DNA of 64,000 nucleotides from Spirochaetales bacterium (lineage in GTDB: Bacteria; Spirochaetota; Spirochaetia; Treponematales; Treponemataceae). The stretch spans positions 58,513 to 122,512 of the forward strand of contig JAUNWH010000002.1 in NCBI GenBank assembly GCA_030540405.1, read 5' to 3'. The translations under genes were made by a program, and so were the position numbers. Under the pieces are notes generated by a model. The model was not told where the DNA came from. It saw nothing but the letters and a program-made list of their open reading frames with translations, and did not search any database. This document shows, one piece after another, positions 42,127 to 51,026 of this stretch. How positions within the stretch are numbered: the stretch's first letter is position 1; the number at the start of each line of letters is the position of its first letter.

Positions 42127-42197
42127 AGCGGTCAACGGGAGTCGAACCCGCCTATCAGGCTTGGGAAGCCTGTGTAATACCGATATACGATAACCGC
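42127..42197 (-). tRNA. tRNA-Gly (anticodon CCC)
   Basis: Minus strand, 71 nt: acceptor GCGGTTA/TGACCGC with one G-U pair, anticodon stem CAGGC/GCCTG around TTCCCAA (CCC at 34-36), T-arm GCGGGTTCGACTCCCGT, discriminator U as expected for Gly. The 3' CCA is not encoded. It sits 39 bases upstream of ybaB and could be on the same transcript. Confidence 0.92.
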
Positions 42198-42249
42198 AAG
42201 CCATAAAAGGATAATGCTATTCCGCTATTTTTTCAACACCTGCCAAATG

Positions 42250-43263
42250 CTAAAGTTTTTTGACTGATTTTCTTTCTATAAATTCAGCTGGCACACGGAC
42301 ACATTCGCCCACAGGAATTCCAACAAGACGGTTCATAAGAATTTCTGCGGAAAGCTCGCCAATCGTTTTTATATCCTGCCTGAATGTTGTCAAAGATGGA
42401 GAATAAAATTCAGAAATCATTTCATCATCAAAACCAATAAAAGAAATATCTTCGGGAATTCTTTTTCCAATCGATTTTACATATTCCATTGCGCCAACCG
42501 CCATATTGTCATTTGCAACAAAAACTGCGGTAATGTCGCTATGCCGCTCAAGAAGTTCTTTCATAGCATCATGGCTTTCCGCCCGCGACCATTTATGGCA
42601 AAATTTTACATAAGATTCATCATATTTCAGTCCGAAATCTCTAAAGGCATTTTTCAATCCTTCCAAACGGTCAATTGTAGCCATATTATACTGCGAATAA
42701 GTTCCGCCGATATAGGCAATTTTTTTATGTCCGTTTTCAATAAAGTATGAAGCCGCTTTATATCCAGCCTCAACATTTGCTGTCACAACAGTTGGAACTC
42801 CGGGAATTATAAAGTTTGTTGAAATGCAAGGAATATCAGATTCTGCAAGCTCCATAATTTCGCTGTCTGCGCTTACAGGGTTTATAATTCCAACCGCATC
42901 TACATTTCTATGATAGCAATGCTCAACATAAGATTTTTTTTCTCCAATTGGAGCATGGGAAATAAAAAGCAAATCGTATCCGGCAAGTTCAAAACCGTCC
43001 CTGAATTTATTAAGGATTTTTCCAAACAAAGGATGGTCGAAACCTCTTTGCATATCGGCATCTTCATAAATTATTCCTATTAGAAAGGATTTTTTTGTAG
43101 TAAGAGTACGGGCTGTTATATTTGGACGGTAACCTAACTCTTTTGCCGCATCAAGAATTTTTTTTCTAGTTGAATCGCTTAAGCCGCCAGTTTTATTAAG
43201 AGCCTTGGAAACTGTAGGGGCAGAATAACCTGTTTTTGAAGCAATATCATAAATTGTAACCAT
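42250..43263 (-). CDS. LacI-family transcriptional regulator of the glycan locus
   Basis: 337 residues. N-terminal HTH and hinge helix: VTIYDIASKTGYSAPTVSKALNKTGGLSDSTRKKILDAAKELGYRPN (residues 2-49). The effector domain follows with GIIYEDADMQRGFDHPLF, VDAVGIINPVSAD, KKIAYIGG, ITAVFVANDNMAVGAMEYV and FIGFDDE. It reads in the same direction as the GH43 and ABC genes and lies just downstream, so it is the natural local repressor responding to a sugar. Paired CCGG-centred palindromes at 48.3 kb are the best operator candidates. Confidence 0.93.
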   Translation of the reverse strand: MVTIYDIASKTGYSAPTVSKALNKTGGLSDSTRKKILDAAKELGYRPNITARTLTTKKSFLIGIIYEDADMQRGFDHPLFGKILNKFRDGFELAGYDLLFISHAPIGEKKSYVEHCYHRNVDAVGIINPVSADSEIMELAESDIPCISTNFIIPGVPTVVTANVEAGYKAASYFIENGHKKIAYIGGTYSQYNMATIDRLEGLKNAFRDFGLKYDESYVKFCHKWSRAESHDAMKELLERHSDITAVFVANDNMAVGAMEYVKSIGKRIPEDISFIGFDDEMISEFYSPSLTTFRQDIKTIGELSAEILMNRLVGIPVGECVRVPAEFIERKSVKKL

Positions 43264-43266
43264 TAA

Positions 43267-43380
43267 ATTTTCCGCCTCCGCGTGAATTACGATTTATAAT
43301 CTTAATCTAGGATAAACAAGAATTTCAATATTCTTACAAATAAATTTCTGTTAATCCTAATTCAAACAAAGGCGGAAAAT
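43267..43380 (-). terminator. Inverted repeat between the GH43 gene and lacI
   Basis: ATTTTCCGCCT (43267-43277) is perfectly complementary to AGGCGGAAAAT (43370-43380), with 92 bases between. The spacing is long for a terminator. It could delimit the lacI transcript or be a pair of regulator half-sites. Confidence 0.4.
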
Positions 43381-43398
43381 AAAATCCTAAATAAAAAT

Positions 43399-44994
43399 CT
43401 AGTCAAGCTTCTTGTAGGAAAAATATTCAAAGTCCGCAAATTTCTTATAAGAAATCAAGTCAGCGCAATACATTCCAACAAATGCTCCTGTAAATCCTTG
43501 AGTTCCATATTCATCAGAAAGTTTGCTAGCGTCAAGAAGCGGACGAATCTGCCTGAAATTTTCTCCATCCTGCGACCAATAGAAAAATCCAGTTTTCTTG
43601 TGAACTTCAAGTCGTATCCAAACAGGTTTTTCTTCATCAAGCGGACATTCCATTTCACGTATAAATCCTTCTGGCATAATGGACATAACCTGAATAACTT
43701 TTCCTTTTTGCTCATCCTGCGTTACAACACAAAGATACTGGGACTTTTCATCATAACGGTAAATCATTCCTGCAAAATGCTGAAAATTTTCCGGATTGAA
43801 TTCCATTTTAGTTTCTGCGATAAAATCAAAATCAGTCTGTCGGCGCGCTAAAAGGCTTTGATCAAAACAAGAACTAGGAGATTGACCTCCGTGAATTCTT
43901 AAAAATCCCGGACGTTCTGAAATTGAAAACCGTTTATCATCAAAAGGAATTCTTAAAGTTTTAAATTCCGCTAGAAAATCCTTATTTTTAAATTCATATT
44001 TTTCTGCAACATGGGCAACTCCGCATCCTGGAGCAATAATTCCGCGGCCTTTTACTTCTATATAATCTGGTGGACAATTCTTTAAAGTTCCGTCAGGCTG
44101 CTTTACCCAAGGCCATCCATCTTTCCATTCAAGTTCCGCAATTCCAGTTTCACGTCCAAGAACACAACGCTCTGTTCCTTCAAGAGGTCGTCCGCAAAGA
44201 TAAACAAGATAATCTTTTTTTCCGTCTGGAGACTTGCACCAAGAGCCATGCCCAGCTCTTTTTATTTTGCAGCCGTAGCCATAAGAAGTAATCATCGGAT
44301 TTGCAGGATGAACTTCATAAGGCCCGAATAAATTCTTTGACCTTGCGCAAGTTATTGCGTGCTCATAGCTAGTTCCGCCTTCCGCGCAAACAAGATAATA
44401 CCATCCATCACGCTTATAAAGATGCGGACCTTCCACAAGTCCAATGTCCGTTCCTAGAAAAATCTTATGAACTTTTCCAACAAGTTTTTTTGCCTTGCAG
44501 TCATATTCCTGAACAAGAATTCCAGAAAACTGCCGCGGACCTTGCTGCCTATAATCCCATTCCATGTTCACAAACCATTTTTTTCCGTCATCATCATGGA
44601 ACAATGAAGCATCAAATCCAGAGGCATTCATAAAAACCGGATCTGACCACGGACCTTCAATTGATTCAGCTGTAGTTAAAAAATTCGGGCAGTCTTTCCA
44701 AGGACCATCGTTCCAGCTTCTTACATTTGTAAAAACAAGATAAAAAGTTCCATCCGAATACGAAAGGCACGGCGCCCAAATTCCACACGAAGCTTTGTTT
44801 CCCGCCATATCCAAAAGACGTTTTTCAGAAAGTGGAGAAGGCACAGATTTCCATGTCTTCATGTCTTTAGAACGGTGCAGCTCAACTCCCGGAAACCATT
44901 CAAATGTAGAATTCGCAATAAAGCATTCACCATCCGCATTTACAATTGAAGGGTCGGCATGAAACCCAGAAAGAATAGGATTATAGATTTTCAT
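43399..44994 (-). CDS. GH43 beta-xylosidase (xylan 1,4-beta-xylosidase type)
   Basis: 531 residues, no signal peptide: an intracellular enzyme releasing xylose (or arabinose) from short imported oligosaccharides. The five-bladed propeller starts YNPILSGFHADPSIV with the catalytic base Asp. The pKa-modulating Asp is in NASGFDASLFHDDDGKKWF, and the catalytic acid Glu in LVEGPHLYKRDGWYYLVCA. The C-terminal about 190 residues (from FDDKRFSISERPGFLRIHGG) form the jelly-roll domain typical of the GH43 subfamily that includes XynB3-like enzymes. It is 24 bases downstream of the MalG-type permease. Confidence 0.93.
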   Translation of the reverse strand: MKIYNPILSGFHADPSIVNADGECFIANSTFEWFPGVELHRSKDMKTWKSVPSPLSEKRLLDMAGNKASCGIWAPCLSYSDGTFYLVFTNVRSWNDGPWKDCPNFLTTAESIEGPWSDPVFMNASGFDASLFHDDDGKKWFVNMEWDYRQQGPRQFSGILVQEYDCKAKKLVGKVHKIFLGTDIGLVEGPHLYKRDGWYYLVCAEGGTSYEHAITCARSKNLFGPYEVHPANPMITSYGYGCKIKRAGHGSWCKSPDGKKDYLVYLCGRPLEGTERCVLGRETGIAELEWKDGWPWVKQPDGTLKNCPPDYIEVKGRGIIAPGCGVAHVAEKYEFKNKDFLAEFKTLRIPFDDKRFSISERPGFLRIHGGQSPSSCFDQSLLARRQTDFDFIAETKMEFNPENFQHFAGMIYRYDEKSQYLCVVTQDEQKGKVIQVMSIMPEGFIREMECPLDEEKPVWIRLEVHKKTGFFYWSQDGENFRQIRPLLDASKLSDEYGTQGFTGAFVGMYCADLISYKKFADFEYFSYKKLD

Positions 44995-45018
44995 AATGAA
45001 TTTACCTCTGTCTTTATT

Positions 45019-45858
45019 TTACTCTTTTACGCTTCCCATTGTAATTCCAGAAATAATATATCTTGACATAAACGCATAGAACACAAGAATTGGAATCAAA
45101 GAAACCGCAACTCCAAGATAAATTGAACCGTATTCTGTGCGGTAAATATCGCCCCGCAAAGACTGAACAAGCATTGGCAAAGTATATTTATCCTGATCAG
45201 AAAGAAGAACAAACGGCGTCATAAAATTGTTCCAAGAAGCAACAAAAGAAAAGATGCTCTGCGCCGCAATTGCCGGTGTCAAAATCGGGAGCATTATTGT
45301 GTTGAAAATTCTAAATTCTCCAGCTCCGTCAATTCTTCCGGCATCAATAAGCTCAAACGAAAGAATTGATTCCATATATTGACGCAAAAACAAAACAGTT
45401 CCAGCAGAAGCAATTGAAGGAACAATCAGCGGAATAAAGCTGTTTGTAAGATGAATTTTCGCCATAAACTGATAGAATCCAATAAACGAAAGAGTTCCAG
45501 GAATCATAATCACAACAAGAATAAATCCCCAAAGCAAGTTTCTTCCTTTGAATTTATAAACTTGAATTCCATAAGCTGTCAATGTAGAAAAATAAACGCC
45601 AAGCACAGTTGAAAAAATCGCAATAACCGCGCTGTTTCCAAATCCACGCCAGATTTTAAAAGAACGGCTTGTAAGATTTTTCCAGTTCTGCAAAGTATTT
45701 GTTCCCGGCAAAAGAGAAATTCCAGAGTTAATCTGCGCATTTGTTCTTGTTGCGTTTATAAGCATAAGGTAAATCGGAATAACTGCAAGCAACGCAAAGA
45801 AAATCATCAGCACATATAAAATAGTTCTTTTTAATGAAAGTTCAGATTTATATTTCAT
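45019..45858 (-). CDS. Carbohydrate ABC transporter permease, MalG type
   Basis: 279 residues with six helices and the C-terminal EAA loop (YMESILSFELIDAGRIDGAGEFRIFNTIMLPILTPA) that binds the ATPase. The N-terminus (LKRTILYVLMIFFALLAVIPIYLMLINATRT) and the late SWNNFMTPFVLL segment are the MalG-family markers. With its partner permease it imports an oligosaccharide. No ATPase gene is in the locus, so a shared MsmX-type ATPase elsewhere is expected. Confidence 0.93.
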   Translation of the reverse strand: MKYKSELSLKRTILYVLMIFFALLAVIPIYLMLINATRTNAQINSGISLLPGTNTLQNWKNLTSRSFKIWRGFGNSAVIAIFSTVLGVYFSTLTAYGIQVYKFKGRNLLWGFILVVIMIPGTLSFIGFYQFMAKIHLTNSFIPLIVPSIASAGTVLFLRQYMESILSFELIDAGRIDGAGEFRIFNTIMLPILTPAIAAQSIFSFVASWNNFMTPFVLLSDQDKYTLPMLVQSLRGDIYRTEYGSIYLGVAVSLIPILVFYAFMSRYIISGITMGSVKE

Positions 45859-45873
45859 AGCAAGCTCCTTATA

Positions 45874-46833
45874 CTAGTCTTCCTTGTGGGATTTTGCAGG
45901 ACGTTCCTTTACAAGGGCATTTATTCCAAGAGACAAAATAATTGTGATAATAAATATAGCAATCGCAATTGCAGCGGCATAAGAATAATCTGTTCCGCCT
46001 TGGAATCCCATATTGTAAAGATAAACCGACATTGTTCTAATCTTAAAGTCAGGCTCGCCGTGCATTCCAGTAAGAAGGAAAGGAATTTCAAAAAGCTGCA
46101 TTCCGCCAATCATAGAAGTAACAAGAATATAAAGCATCATCGGGCGCAAAAGCGGCAATGTTATATAGAAAGTCTGCTGCCGGTTATTCGCTCCGTCAAC
46201 AATTGCAGCCTCATACAAAGAAGGAGAAATGCTTGTTATTCCAGCCATAAGCATAATCAAAGTATGACCGCACCACATCCACCACTGAATAAAAGAAACA
46301 ATCAAGCGCGAAGCATTTGGCATTCTAAAGAAATTGAATCCTTGTTTTACAACTTCACCATCAACAACTCCAGTAGACCAAATTCCCAAAGTTCCTGTCA
46401 AAAACTGATTTACAGGTCCGACTGGATAAGCAAAAAGGCTTCTAAAAAGAATCGCAATAGATGCAGTTGTCAAAAGATTCGGCATATAAAAAACCGCGCG
46501 GAACAATCCTTTTCCCTTTAAATTCAGCCTTACATCAGTGAACCAGATTGCAAAAAGCAAAGCAATTCCAAGCTGAGGGATAAAGTTGCAACCCCACATT
46601 ATAAACGTATTTTTTACCGAGCCCCAGAAATATTTATCATTTATAAGCTTCTGAAAATTTTTCAGCCCAACAAAACTAAAGTCAGAGCGAAGACCTTTTA
46701 AATCGCTGAATCCTAAAATCAATGTATACAAAATCGGCCACAACTGAAAAGCCGCGTAAACCAGTATAAAAGGCAAAACAAAAAAGTATCCGCTTCTATT
46801 TGTCTTGGTTTCTATTCCGGATTTTTTCTTCAT
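45874..46833 (-). CDS. Carbohydrate ABC transporter permease, MalF/UgpA type
   Basis: 319 residues with six helices, starting in a basic segment. YFFVLPFILVYAAFQLWPILYTLILGF is the first helix region, and the EAA loop ISPSLYEAAIVDGANNRQQTFYITLPLLRPM contacts the ATPase. It is paired with the MalG-type gene 15 bases downstream, and the binding lipoprotein lies 91 bases upstream on the same strand. Confidence 0.93.
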   Translation of the reverse strand: MKKKSGIETKTNRSGYFFVLPFILVYAAFQLWPILYTLILGFSDLKGLRSDFSFVGLKNFQKLINDKYFWGSVKNTFIMWGCNFIPQLGIALLFAIWFTDVRLNLKGKGLFRAVFYMPNLLTTASIAILFRSLFAYPVGPVNQFLTGTLGIWSTGVVDGEVVKQGFNFFRMPNASRLIVSFIQWWMWCGHTLIMLMAGITSISPSLYEAAIVDGANNRQQTFYITLPLLRPMMLYILVTSMIGGMQLFEIPFLLTGMHGEPDFKIRTMSVYLYNMGFQGGTDYSYAAAIAIAIFIITIILSLGINALVKERPAKSHKED

Positions 46834-46924
46834 CTTGAAACCTCCAAAAAGTTCTCCGGCAGAAACCGGGCAAACGAAACCTGATGCAGCAAAAAAACTA
46901 CATCAGGCACAAATATTTATGTTA

Positions 46925-48229
46925 TTACAAAGAAAGTGAAAGTGTTGAAGAAACCTGAGCCTTGAAATCATCAAGAGCCTGCTGCTTTGTTTTTTCTCCG
47001 TTTACATAAGCCGCTGTTTCCTCAGAGAAGATTGACTCAATTGCCTGATCTGTTCCCTGTGAAAGTTTTCCGTTTACAGAGTCAGCCATCTGCGCAAAAG
47101 CAGAGTAATGATTTTGTCCTGCAAGGTAAGGATCTGCATAGCTGTCTTTGATTTTTTCAACAACATTTTTGTTTGAAACAACATCACCTGTATCTTTTGC
47201 CCAAGCCTCAAGGAAAGCGTCATCTGTTGCGATGTATTTTATAAGTTCTTTTGCAGCATTAGGATTTTTTGTTCCCTTCCATGCGCCAACCCAAGTTCCG
47301 CCCCAGCGATAGCCTACAGGACCTGCGCACATTGCCCAGTCTCCAGCAGATTCAGGAGCATTTGTCTTAAGAACATAATGAAGTCCCCAAGTTGGAAGAA
47401 AATAGCTGAATACTTCTTTATTCTTTCCAGCTTCATCTTTAAATGTTCCTTTCATTCCTGCGAACCAGCCTTCTGACCACTGACCAACACGGCCTTCATA
47501 GCCCTTGTCATGCAAAGTTTTGCACATATCCATGTAATCATACATTTTCTGGTCAATAACAAGCTTGTCATCAACAACCCAAGGAGATGCGCGGCCTGCG
47601 CTGTAAGGCTTAAACATATCGCCAGTTGAAGAAACAATATAGCAGTCTCCATTTGATTTCTGCTTTAAAAGTTCTGCTGTTTCAAGGAATTTATTCCAGT
47701 TAGCAAGTTGTTTCTGAACTTCGGCAGGGTCGTCTGTTCCAAGGTATTTTTTTGCAAGCGAACGGCGGTAGAAAACTGCGCCCGGAGTAACTTGCCAAGA
47801 CATTCCGTAAACCTTTCCGTTGTAAGTTCCAACTTCTACAGGATAAGGATAAACTTTGTCTTTTACTTCGTTGTAAATGTCTGTAATATCAAGCAAAAGA
47901 CCTGATTCAATGTATTTGCGCACAAAAGCATCTTCAAGAGCAAAAACATCAGGGCAGCCGGAACCAGACGCCAAAACAGGGTCAAGTTTATTTGGAAACT
48001 GATCTGTCGGTGTAAGAGAATATGAAATTTCATATTTTCCTGCAAAACGCGAGTCTTTCTGGAAATAATTTTTTATCATTCCGTCCAGCTCGTCCGTAAA
48101 AGACCAGACTACAAGCTTATTGTTTGCATCTGATTTTCCCTGAGGCGCTTTATCTTTAGAGCACCCCCCCCCGATAAAAGCAAAAGCTCCGATCATTGCC
48201 GCAGAAATAACTGCAAAAGTTCTCTTCAT
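46925..48229 (-). CDS. Sugar-binding lipoprotein of the ABC transporter, lipobox encoded by a G9 tract
   Basis: 434 residues, family 1 extracellular solute-binding protein. ATG 48229 follows GGAGG with a 5-nt gap. Signal peptide MKRTFAVISAAMIGAFAFIG, then GGGC with the lipidated Cys. The three Gly codons are one G9 tract (48172-48164), so gain or loss of a base truncates or un-lipidates the protein. The mature part shows NNKLVVWSFTDELDGMI, DQFPNKLDPVLASGSGCPDVFALEDAFV and GGTWVGAWKGTKNP, typical of the class; the C-terminal sugar-binding lobe is normal. It probably delivers xylo- or cello-oligosaccharides. Confidence 0.93.
   Translation of the reverse strand: MKRTFAVISAAMIGAFAFIGGGCSKDKAPQGKSDANNKLVVWSFTDELDGMIKNYFQKDSRFAGKYEISYSLTPTDQFPNKLDPVLASGSGCPDVFALEDAFVRKYIESGLLLDITDIYNEVKDKVYPYPVEVGTYNGKVYGMSWQVTPGAVFYRRSLAKKYLGTDDPAEVQKQLANWNKFLETAELLKQKSNGDCYIVSSTGDMFKPYSAGRASPWVVDDKLVIDQKMYDYMDMCKTLHDKGYEGRVGQWSEGWFAGMKGTFKDEAGKNKEVFSYFLPTWGLHYVLKTNAPESAGDWAMCAGPVGYRWGGTWVGAWKGTKNPNAAKELIKYIATDDAFLEAWAKDTGDVVSNKNVVEKIKDSYADPYLAGQNHYSAFAQMADSVNGKLSQGTDQAIESIFSEETAAYVNGEKTKQQALDDFKAQVSSTLSLSL
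48164..48172 (-). repeat. G9 tract in the lipobox of the sugar-binding lipoprotein
   Basis: Nine C on the plus strand, coding for Gly-Gly-Gly directly before the lipid-anchor Cys. It is in frame in this sequence (on state). Confidence 0.9.
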
Positions 48230-48298
48230 AAGTTCCTCCATTTTAACTTTATGAAAAATATTAGCCAGAAAAAAAATCCAGCTTGCCTAAATAGAAAT

Positions 48299-48345
48299 AC
48301 CGGCCGCCAAGAAGGACGTGTGAAGTTAATCACATGGCAACCGGT
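48299..48345. promoter_or_regulatory. Divergent control region: two CCGG-centred palindromes and a TGTGA-N6-TCACA site
   Basis: Between the sugar-binding lipoprotein and cellobiose phosphorylase genes. CCGG centres at 48301.5 (in ATACCGGCCGCC) and 48342.5 (in GGCAACCGGTTTCC) are 41 bp apart, about four helical turns, as for a LacI-family pair. Between them TGTGAAGTTAATCACA (48319-48334) is a perfect CRP/FNR-type palindrome. A minus-strand TTGACA (48386-48381) with TAGCCT 17 bp on (48363-48358) could be the lipoprotein promoter, giving a leader that contains these elements. Confidence 0.5.
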
Positions 48346-48513
48346 TTCCTAAAAATTAGGCTAACATCGTTTCTTTTATTTGTCAAACAAAAAATTCATT
48401 TTTTTTATAAATTCTTACGATTTTTTTAAAACTTTCAATTCCACAGAAAATTCTATTCTACTAAATGCAAAAATTCATTATGATTTGAAAAAGCAAATTT
48501 TACGGAGAACAAA

Positions 48514-50940
48514 ATGCAATACGGATATTTTGACGATGAAGCCAAAGAATACGTTGTTACACGTCCAGACACACCAACTTCCTGGAGCAACTATCTTGGC
48601 TCAACTGAATATGGAGCGGTTATAACAAACAATGCTGGCGGCTACGGATTTTACAAGTCTGGAGCACAGGGAAGATTTATGCGCCTTAGATTCAATTCAA
48701 TTCCAATGGATCAGCCTGGCCGCTATTTTTATCTGCGCGACATGGAATCAGGCGACTACTGGTCAGCATCCTGGCAGCCTGTAGGAAAACCTTTGGATAA
48801 ATTTAAAAGCGAATGCCACCACGGAACCGCATACACAAAGATTACCTCTGAATACGAAGGAATCAAGTCTGAAACAAAATATTATGTTCCGCTCGGTCAG
48901 ACATTTGAATACTGGCGTTTAAAAGTTACAAACACCGGCAACAAAAAACGCAAGCTCCGCGCATTCAGCTACTGCGAATTTTCAAATCAGTGGAACACAA
49001 CACAAGACCAAGTAAATTTGCAGTATTCAATTTTCATCGTCAAAGGCGAAAAGTCCGCGCCAAATATGCTGCGTTATTCAATCCACGAAAATCTTTACAT
49101 TCAGCATCAGAAAAATCCAGCAGTCAAAGACTACATGAGCGAATGGATAGCTCTTGCCGGCGCGCCGATGACAGGATTCGACACAAGCCGTGAAGCATTT
49201 ATCGGAACTTACGGAAGCTACAAAGAGCCAGCGGCAGTTTTAAAAGGCGAATGTTCAAATTCAGAAGCGTTCGGAGACAATTCTTGCGGAACAGTTCAGG
49301 CTGACCTTGAATTGAATCCGGGAGAAACAAAAGAAATCATGGTTCTTCTTGGAATCGGAGACGCAAATGTTGAAGGCAAGAAAACTGTAGAAGAATTCGG
49401 AACATTTGAACGCGCAGACAAAGAATTTGAAAAGCTTGTAAAAAACTGGCATTCAAAGCTAGACAGTTTTTCAGCAGTTACGCCAGACGAAGATATAAAC
49501 CACACTGTGAATATGTGGGGACTTTACAACTGCCTTATAACATTCGCCTGGTCAAGAGCCGCATCTTTGGTTTACAACGGAGAACGCGACGGGCTTGGCT
49601 ACAGAGATTCAGTTCAGGATATTCTTGGAGTAAGCGCGGCAATTCCTCAGGAAGCAGAAGAACGTCTTGTTCGGCTTTTAAGCGGACAGTTCTCAAACGG
49701 AGGCGCATTGCCTGTAATCAGCAAGGACTTTGAAGCCGGAAAACAAAAAATGATTCCAGCAGAAGAATTCCGCTCAGACGACTGCCAGTGGTTCTTTAAC
49801 GCAGTTCCTTGTTTTGTCGCAGAAACCGGAAACTTTGATTTCTTTAACCGCATAGTTCCTTACGCAGACAAAGGTGAAGCCACAGTTTACGGACATCTAA
49901 AGCAGGCTCTTTTGTTCAACCTTGAGCGCATGGGAAAAGACGGGCTTCCTTGCGGACTTCTCGCGGACTGGAACGACTGCCTAAAACTTGGCTACCATGG
50001 AGAAAGCCTTTTTGTTGCATTCCAGCTTAGACTCGGACTTACAACTTACGCGGATATTTCAAAACGCCTCGGAAAAAATGACGAAGCTGAATGGGCTTTG
50101 AACGAGCGCAAAAAGCTAGATGAAAATATCCAGAAAAAGTGCTGGGACGGAAAATGGTTTATCTGGGCAATCGCAGAAGACGGAACAGTTTACGGAACCC
50201 AGTCAATCGAAGAAGGACAGATTTACTTCAACACGCAAGTATGGTCAGTTCTTTCAGGAGCGGCAACTCCAGACCAAGTAAAAACCTGCCTTGAATCTGT
50301 AAAAGAAAAACTTGCAACTCCTTACGGACTTATGCTTTGCGCGCCGCCATTTATCTATGCAAGCCGCGACATAATGAGCTCAGTTGTATATCTTCCGGGA
50401 ATCAAGGAAAACGCCGGAATTTTCAACCACACTCAAGGCTGGGGAGTTATCGCTGAAATCATGAACGGAAACGGCGACAGAGCTTATGAATATTGCAAAG
50501 CCGCGCTTCCAGCTGCATACAACACAAAGGCAGAAATCCGCCAGAGCGAGCCTTATGTTATCGGGCAGACAACTTATTCCACATATTCAAAGCGTCCGGG
50601 CAACACAAGAGTCTCATGGCTTTCTGGAGCTGCAACTTGGAACTATTATTCAATCACGCAGTATATGCTTGGAATTCGCCCGCAGTACAACGGTCTTTTG
50701 ATTGATCCGTGCATTAAGCATGACTGGGGCGGATTTAAAGTTGAACGTCGTTGGAGAAAAATGAATCTTCACATTGAAGTTAAAAATCCTTCGCACGTTT
50801 CAAAAGGAATTGAATATATTGAAGTAGACGGAAAACGTATCGATTCTTCCACAATTCCAGCTGAAATTCTAAAAGACGGAAGCAAAATAATTGCCGTAAT
50901 GGGTAAAAATGCGCTTCCTGTAGAAAACGAGCGTATGTAA
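48514..50940 (+). CDS. cbp: Cellobiose phosphorylase (GH94)
   Basis: Splits cellobiose with phosphate into glucose-1-phosphate and glucose, saving ATP. 808 residues, the usual length. The N-terminal beta-sandwich begins MQYGYFDDEAKEYVVTRPDT and contains STEYGAVITNNAGGY and RYFYLRDMESGDYWSASWQP, characteristic of true cellobiose phosphorylases. The (alpha/alpha)6 domain has the general-acid Asp in LLADWNDCLKLG and the phosphate-binding region toward the C-terminus (YVIGQTTYSTYS...). CGGAG precedes the ATG. It is intracellular and divergent from the oligosaccharide importer, which probably supplies its substrate. Confidence 0.93.
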   Translation: MQYGYFDDEAKEYVVTRPDTPTSWSNYLGSTEYGAVITNNAGGYGFYKSGAQGRFMRLRFNSIPMDQPGRYFYLRDMESGDYWSASWQPVGKPLDKFKSECHHGTAYTKITSEYEGIKSETKYYVPLGQTFEYWRLKVTNTGNKKRKLRAFSYCEFSNQWNTTQDQVNLQYSIFIVKGEKSAPNMLRYSIHENLYIQHQKNPAVKDYMSEWIALAGAPMTGFDTSREAFIGTYGSYKEPAAVLKGECSNSEAFGDNSCGTVQADLELNPGETKEIMVLLGIGDANVEGKKTVEEFGTFERADKEFEKLVKNWHSKLDSFSAVTPDEDINHTVNMWGLYNCLITFAWSRAASLVYNGERDGLGYRDSVQDILGVSAAIPQEAEERLVRLLSGQFSNGGALPVISKDFEAGKQKMIPAEEFRSDDCQWFFNAVPCFVAETGNFDFFNRIVPYADKGEATVYGHLKQALLFNLERMGKDGLPCGLLADWNDCLKLGYHGESLFVAFQLRLGLTTYADISKRLGKNDEAEWALNERKKLDENIQKKCWDGKWFIWAIAEDGTVYGTQSIEEGQIYFNTQVWSVLSGAATPDQVKTCLESVKEKLATPYGLMLCAPPFIYASRDIMSSVVYLPGIKENAGIFNHTQGWGVIAEIMNGNGDRAYEYCKAALPAAYNTKAEIRQSEPYVIGQTTYSTYSKRPGNTRVSWLSGAATWNYYSITQYMLGIRPQYNGLLIDPCIKHDWGGFKVERRWRKMNLHIEVKNPSHVSKGIEYIEVDGKRIDSSTIPAEILKDGSKIIAVMGKNALPVENERM

Positions 50941-50946
50941 AAAGTA

Positions 50947-50991
50947 AACTAACGATAGTTTTTTGACAAAACTATCGTTAGTTATTAGCAT
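50947..50991 (+). promoter_or_regulatory. Perfect 16-bp inverted repeat overlapping a pyrE promoter
   Basis: AACTAACGATAGTTTT (50947-50962), loop TTGAC, AAAACTATCGTTAGTT (50968-50983). TTGACA (50963-50968) in the loop and TAGCAT (50986-50991) at 17-bp spacing make a plausible promoter for pyrE. The stem could instead terminate cbp, but no U-run follows. Confidence 0.5.
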
Positions 50992-51026
50992 TAATTTTCA
51001 AACTAACCAATTCAAGGAAATTTATT

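Noticed and set aside
42088..42204. N-terminal extension of YbaB
   Set aside because: It runs through the tRNA-Gly gene; the internal ATG has a ribosome site and matches the family start.
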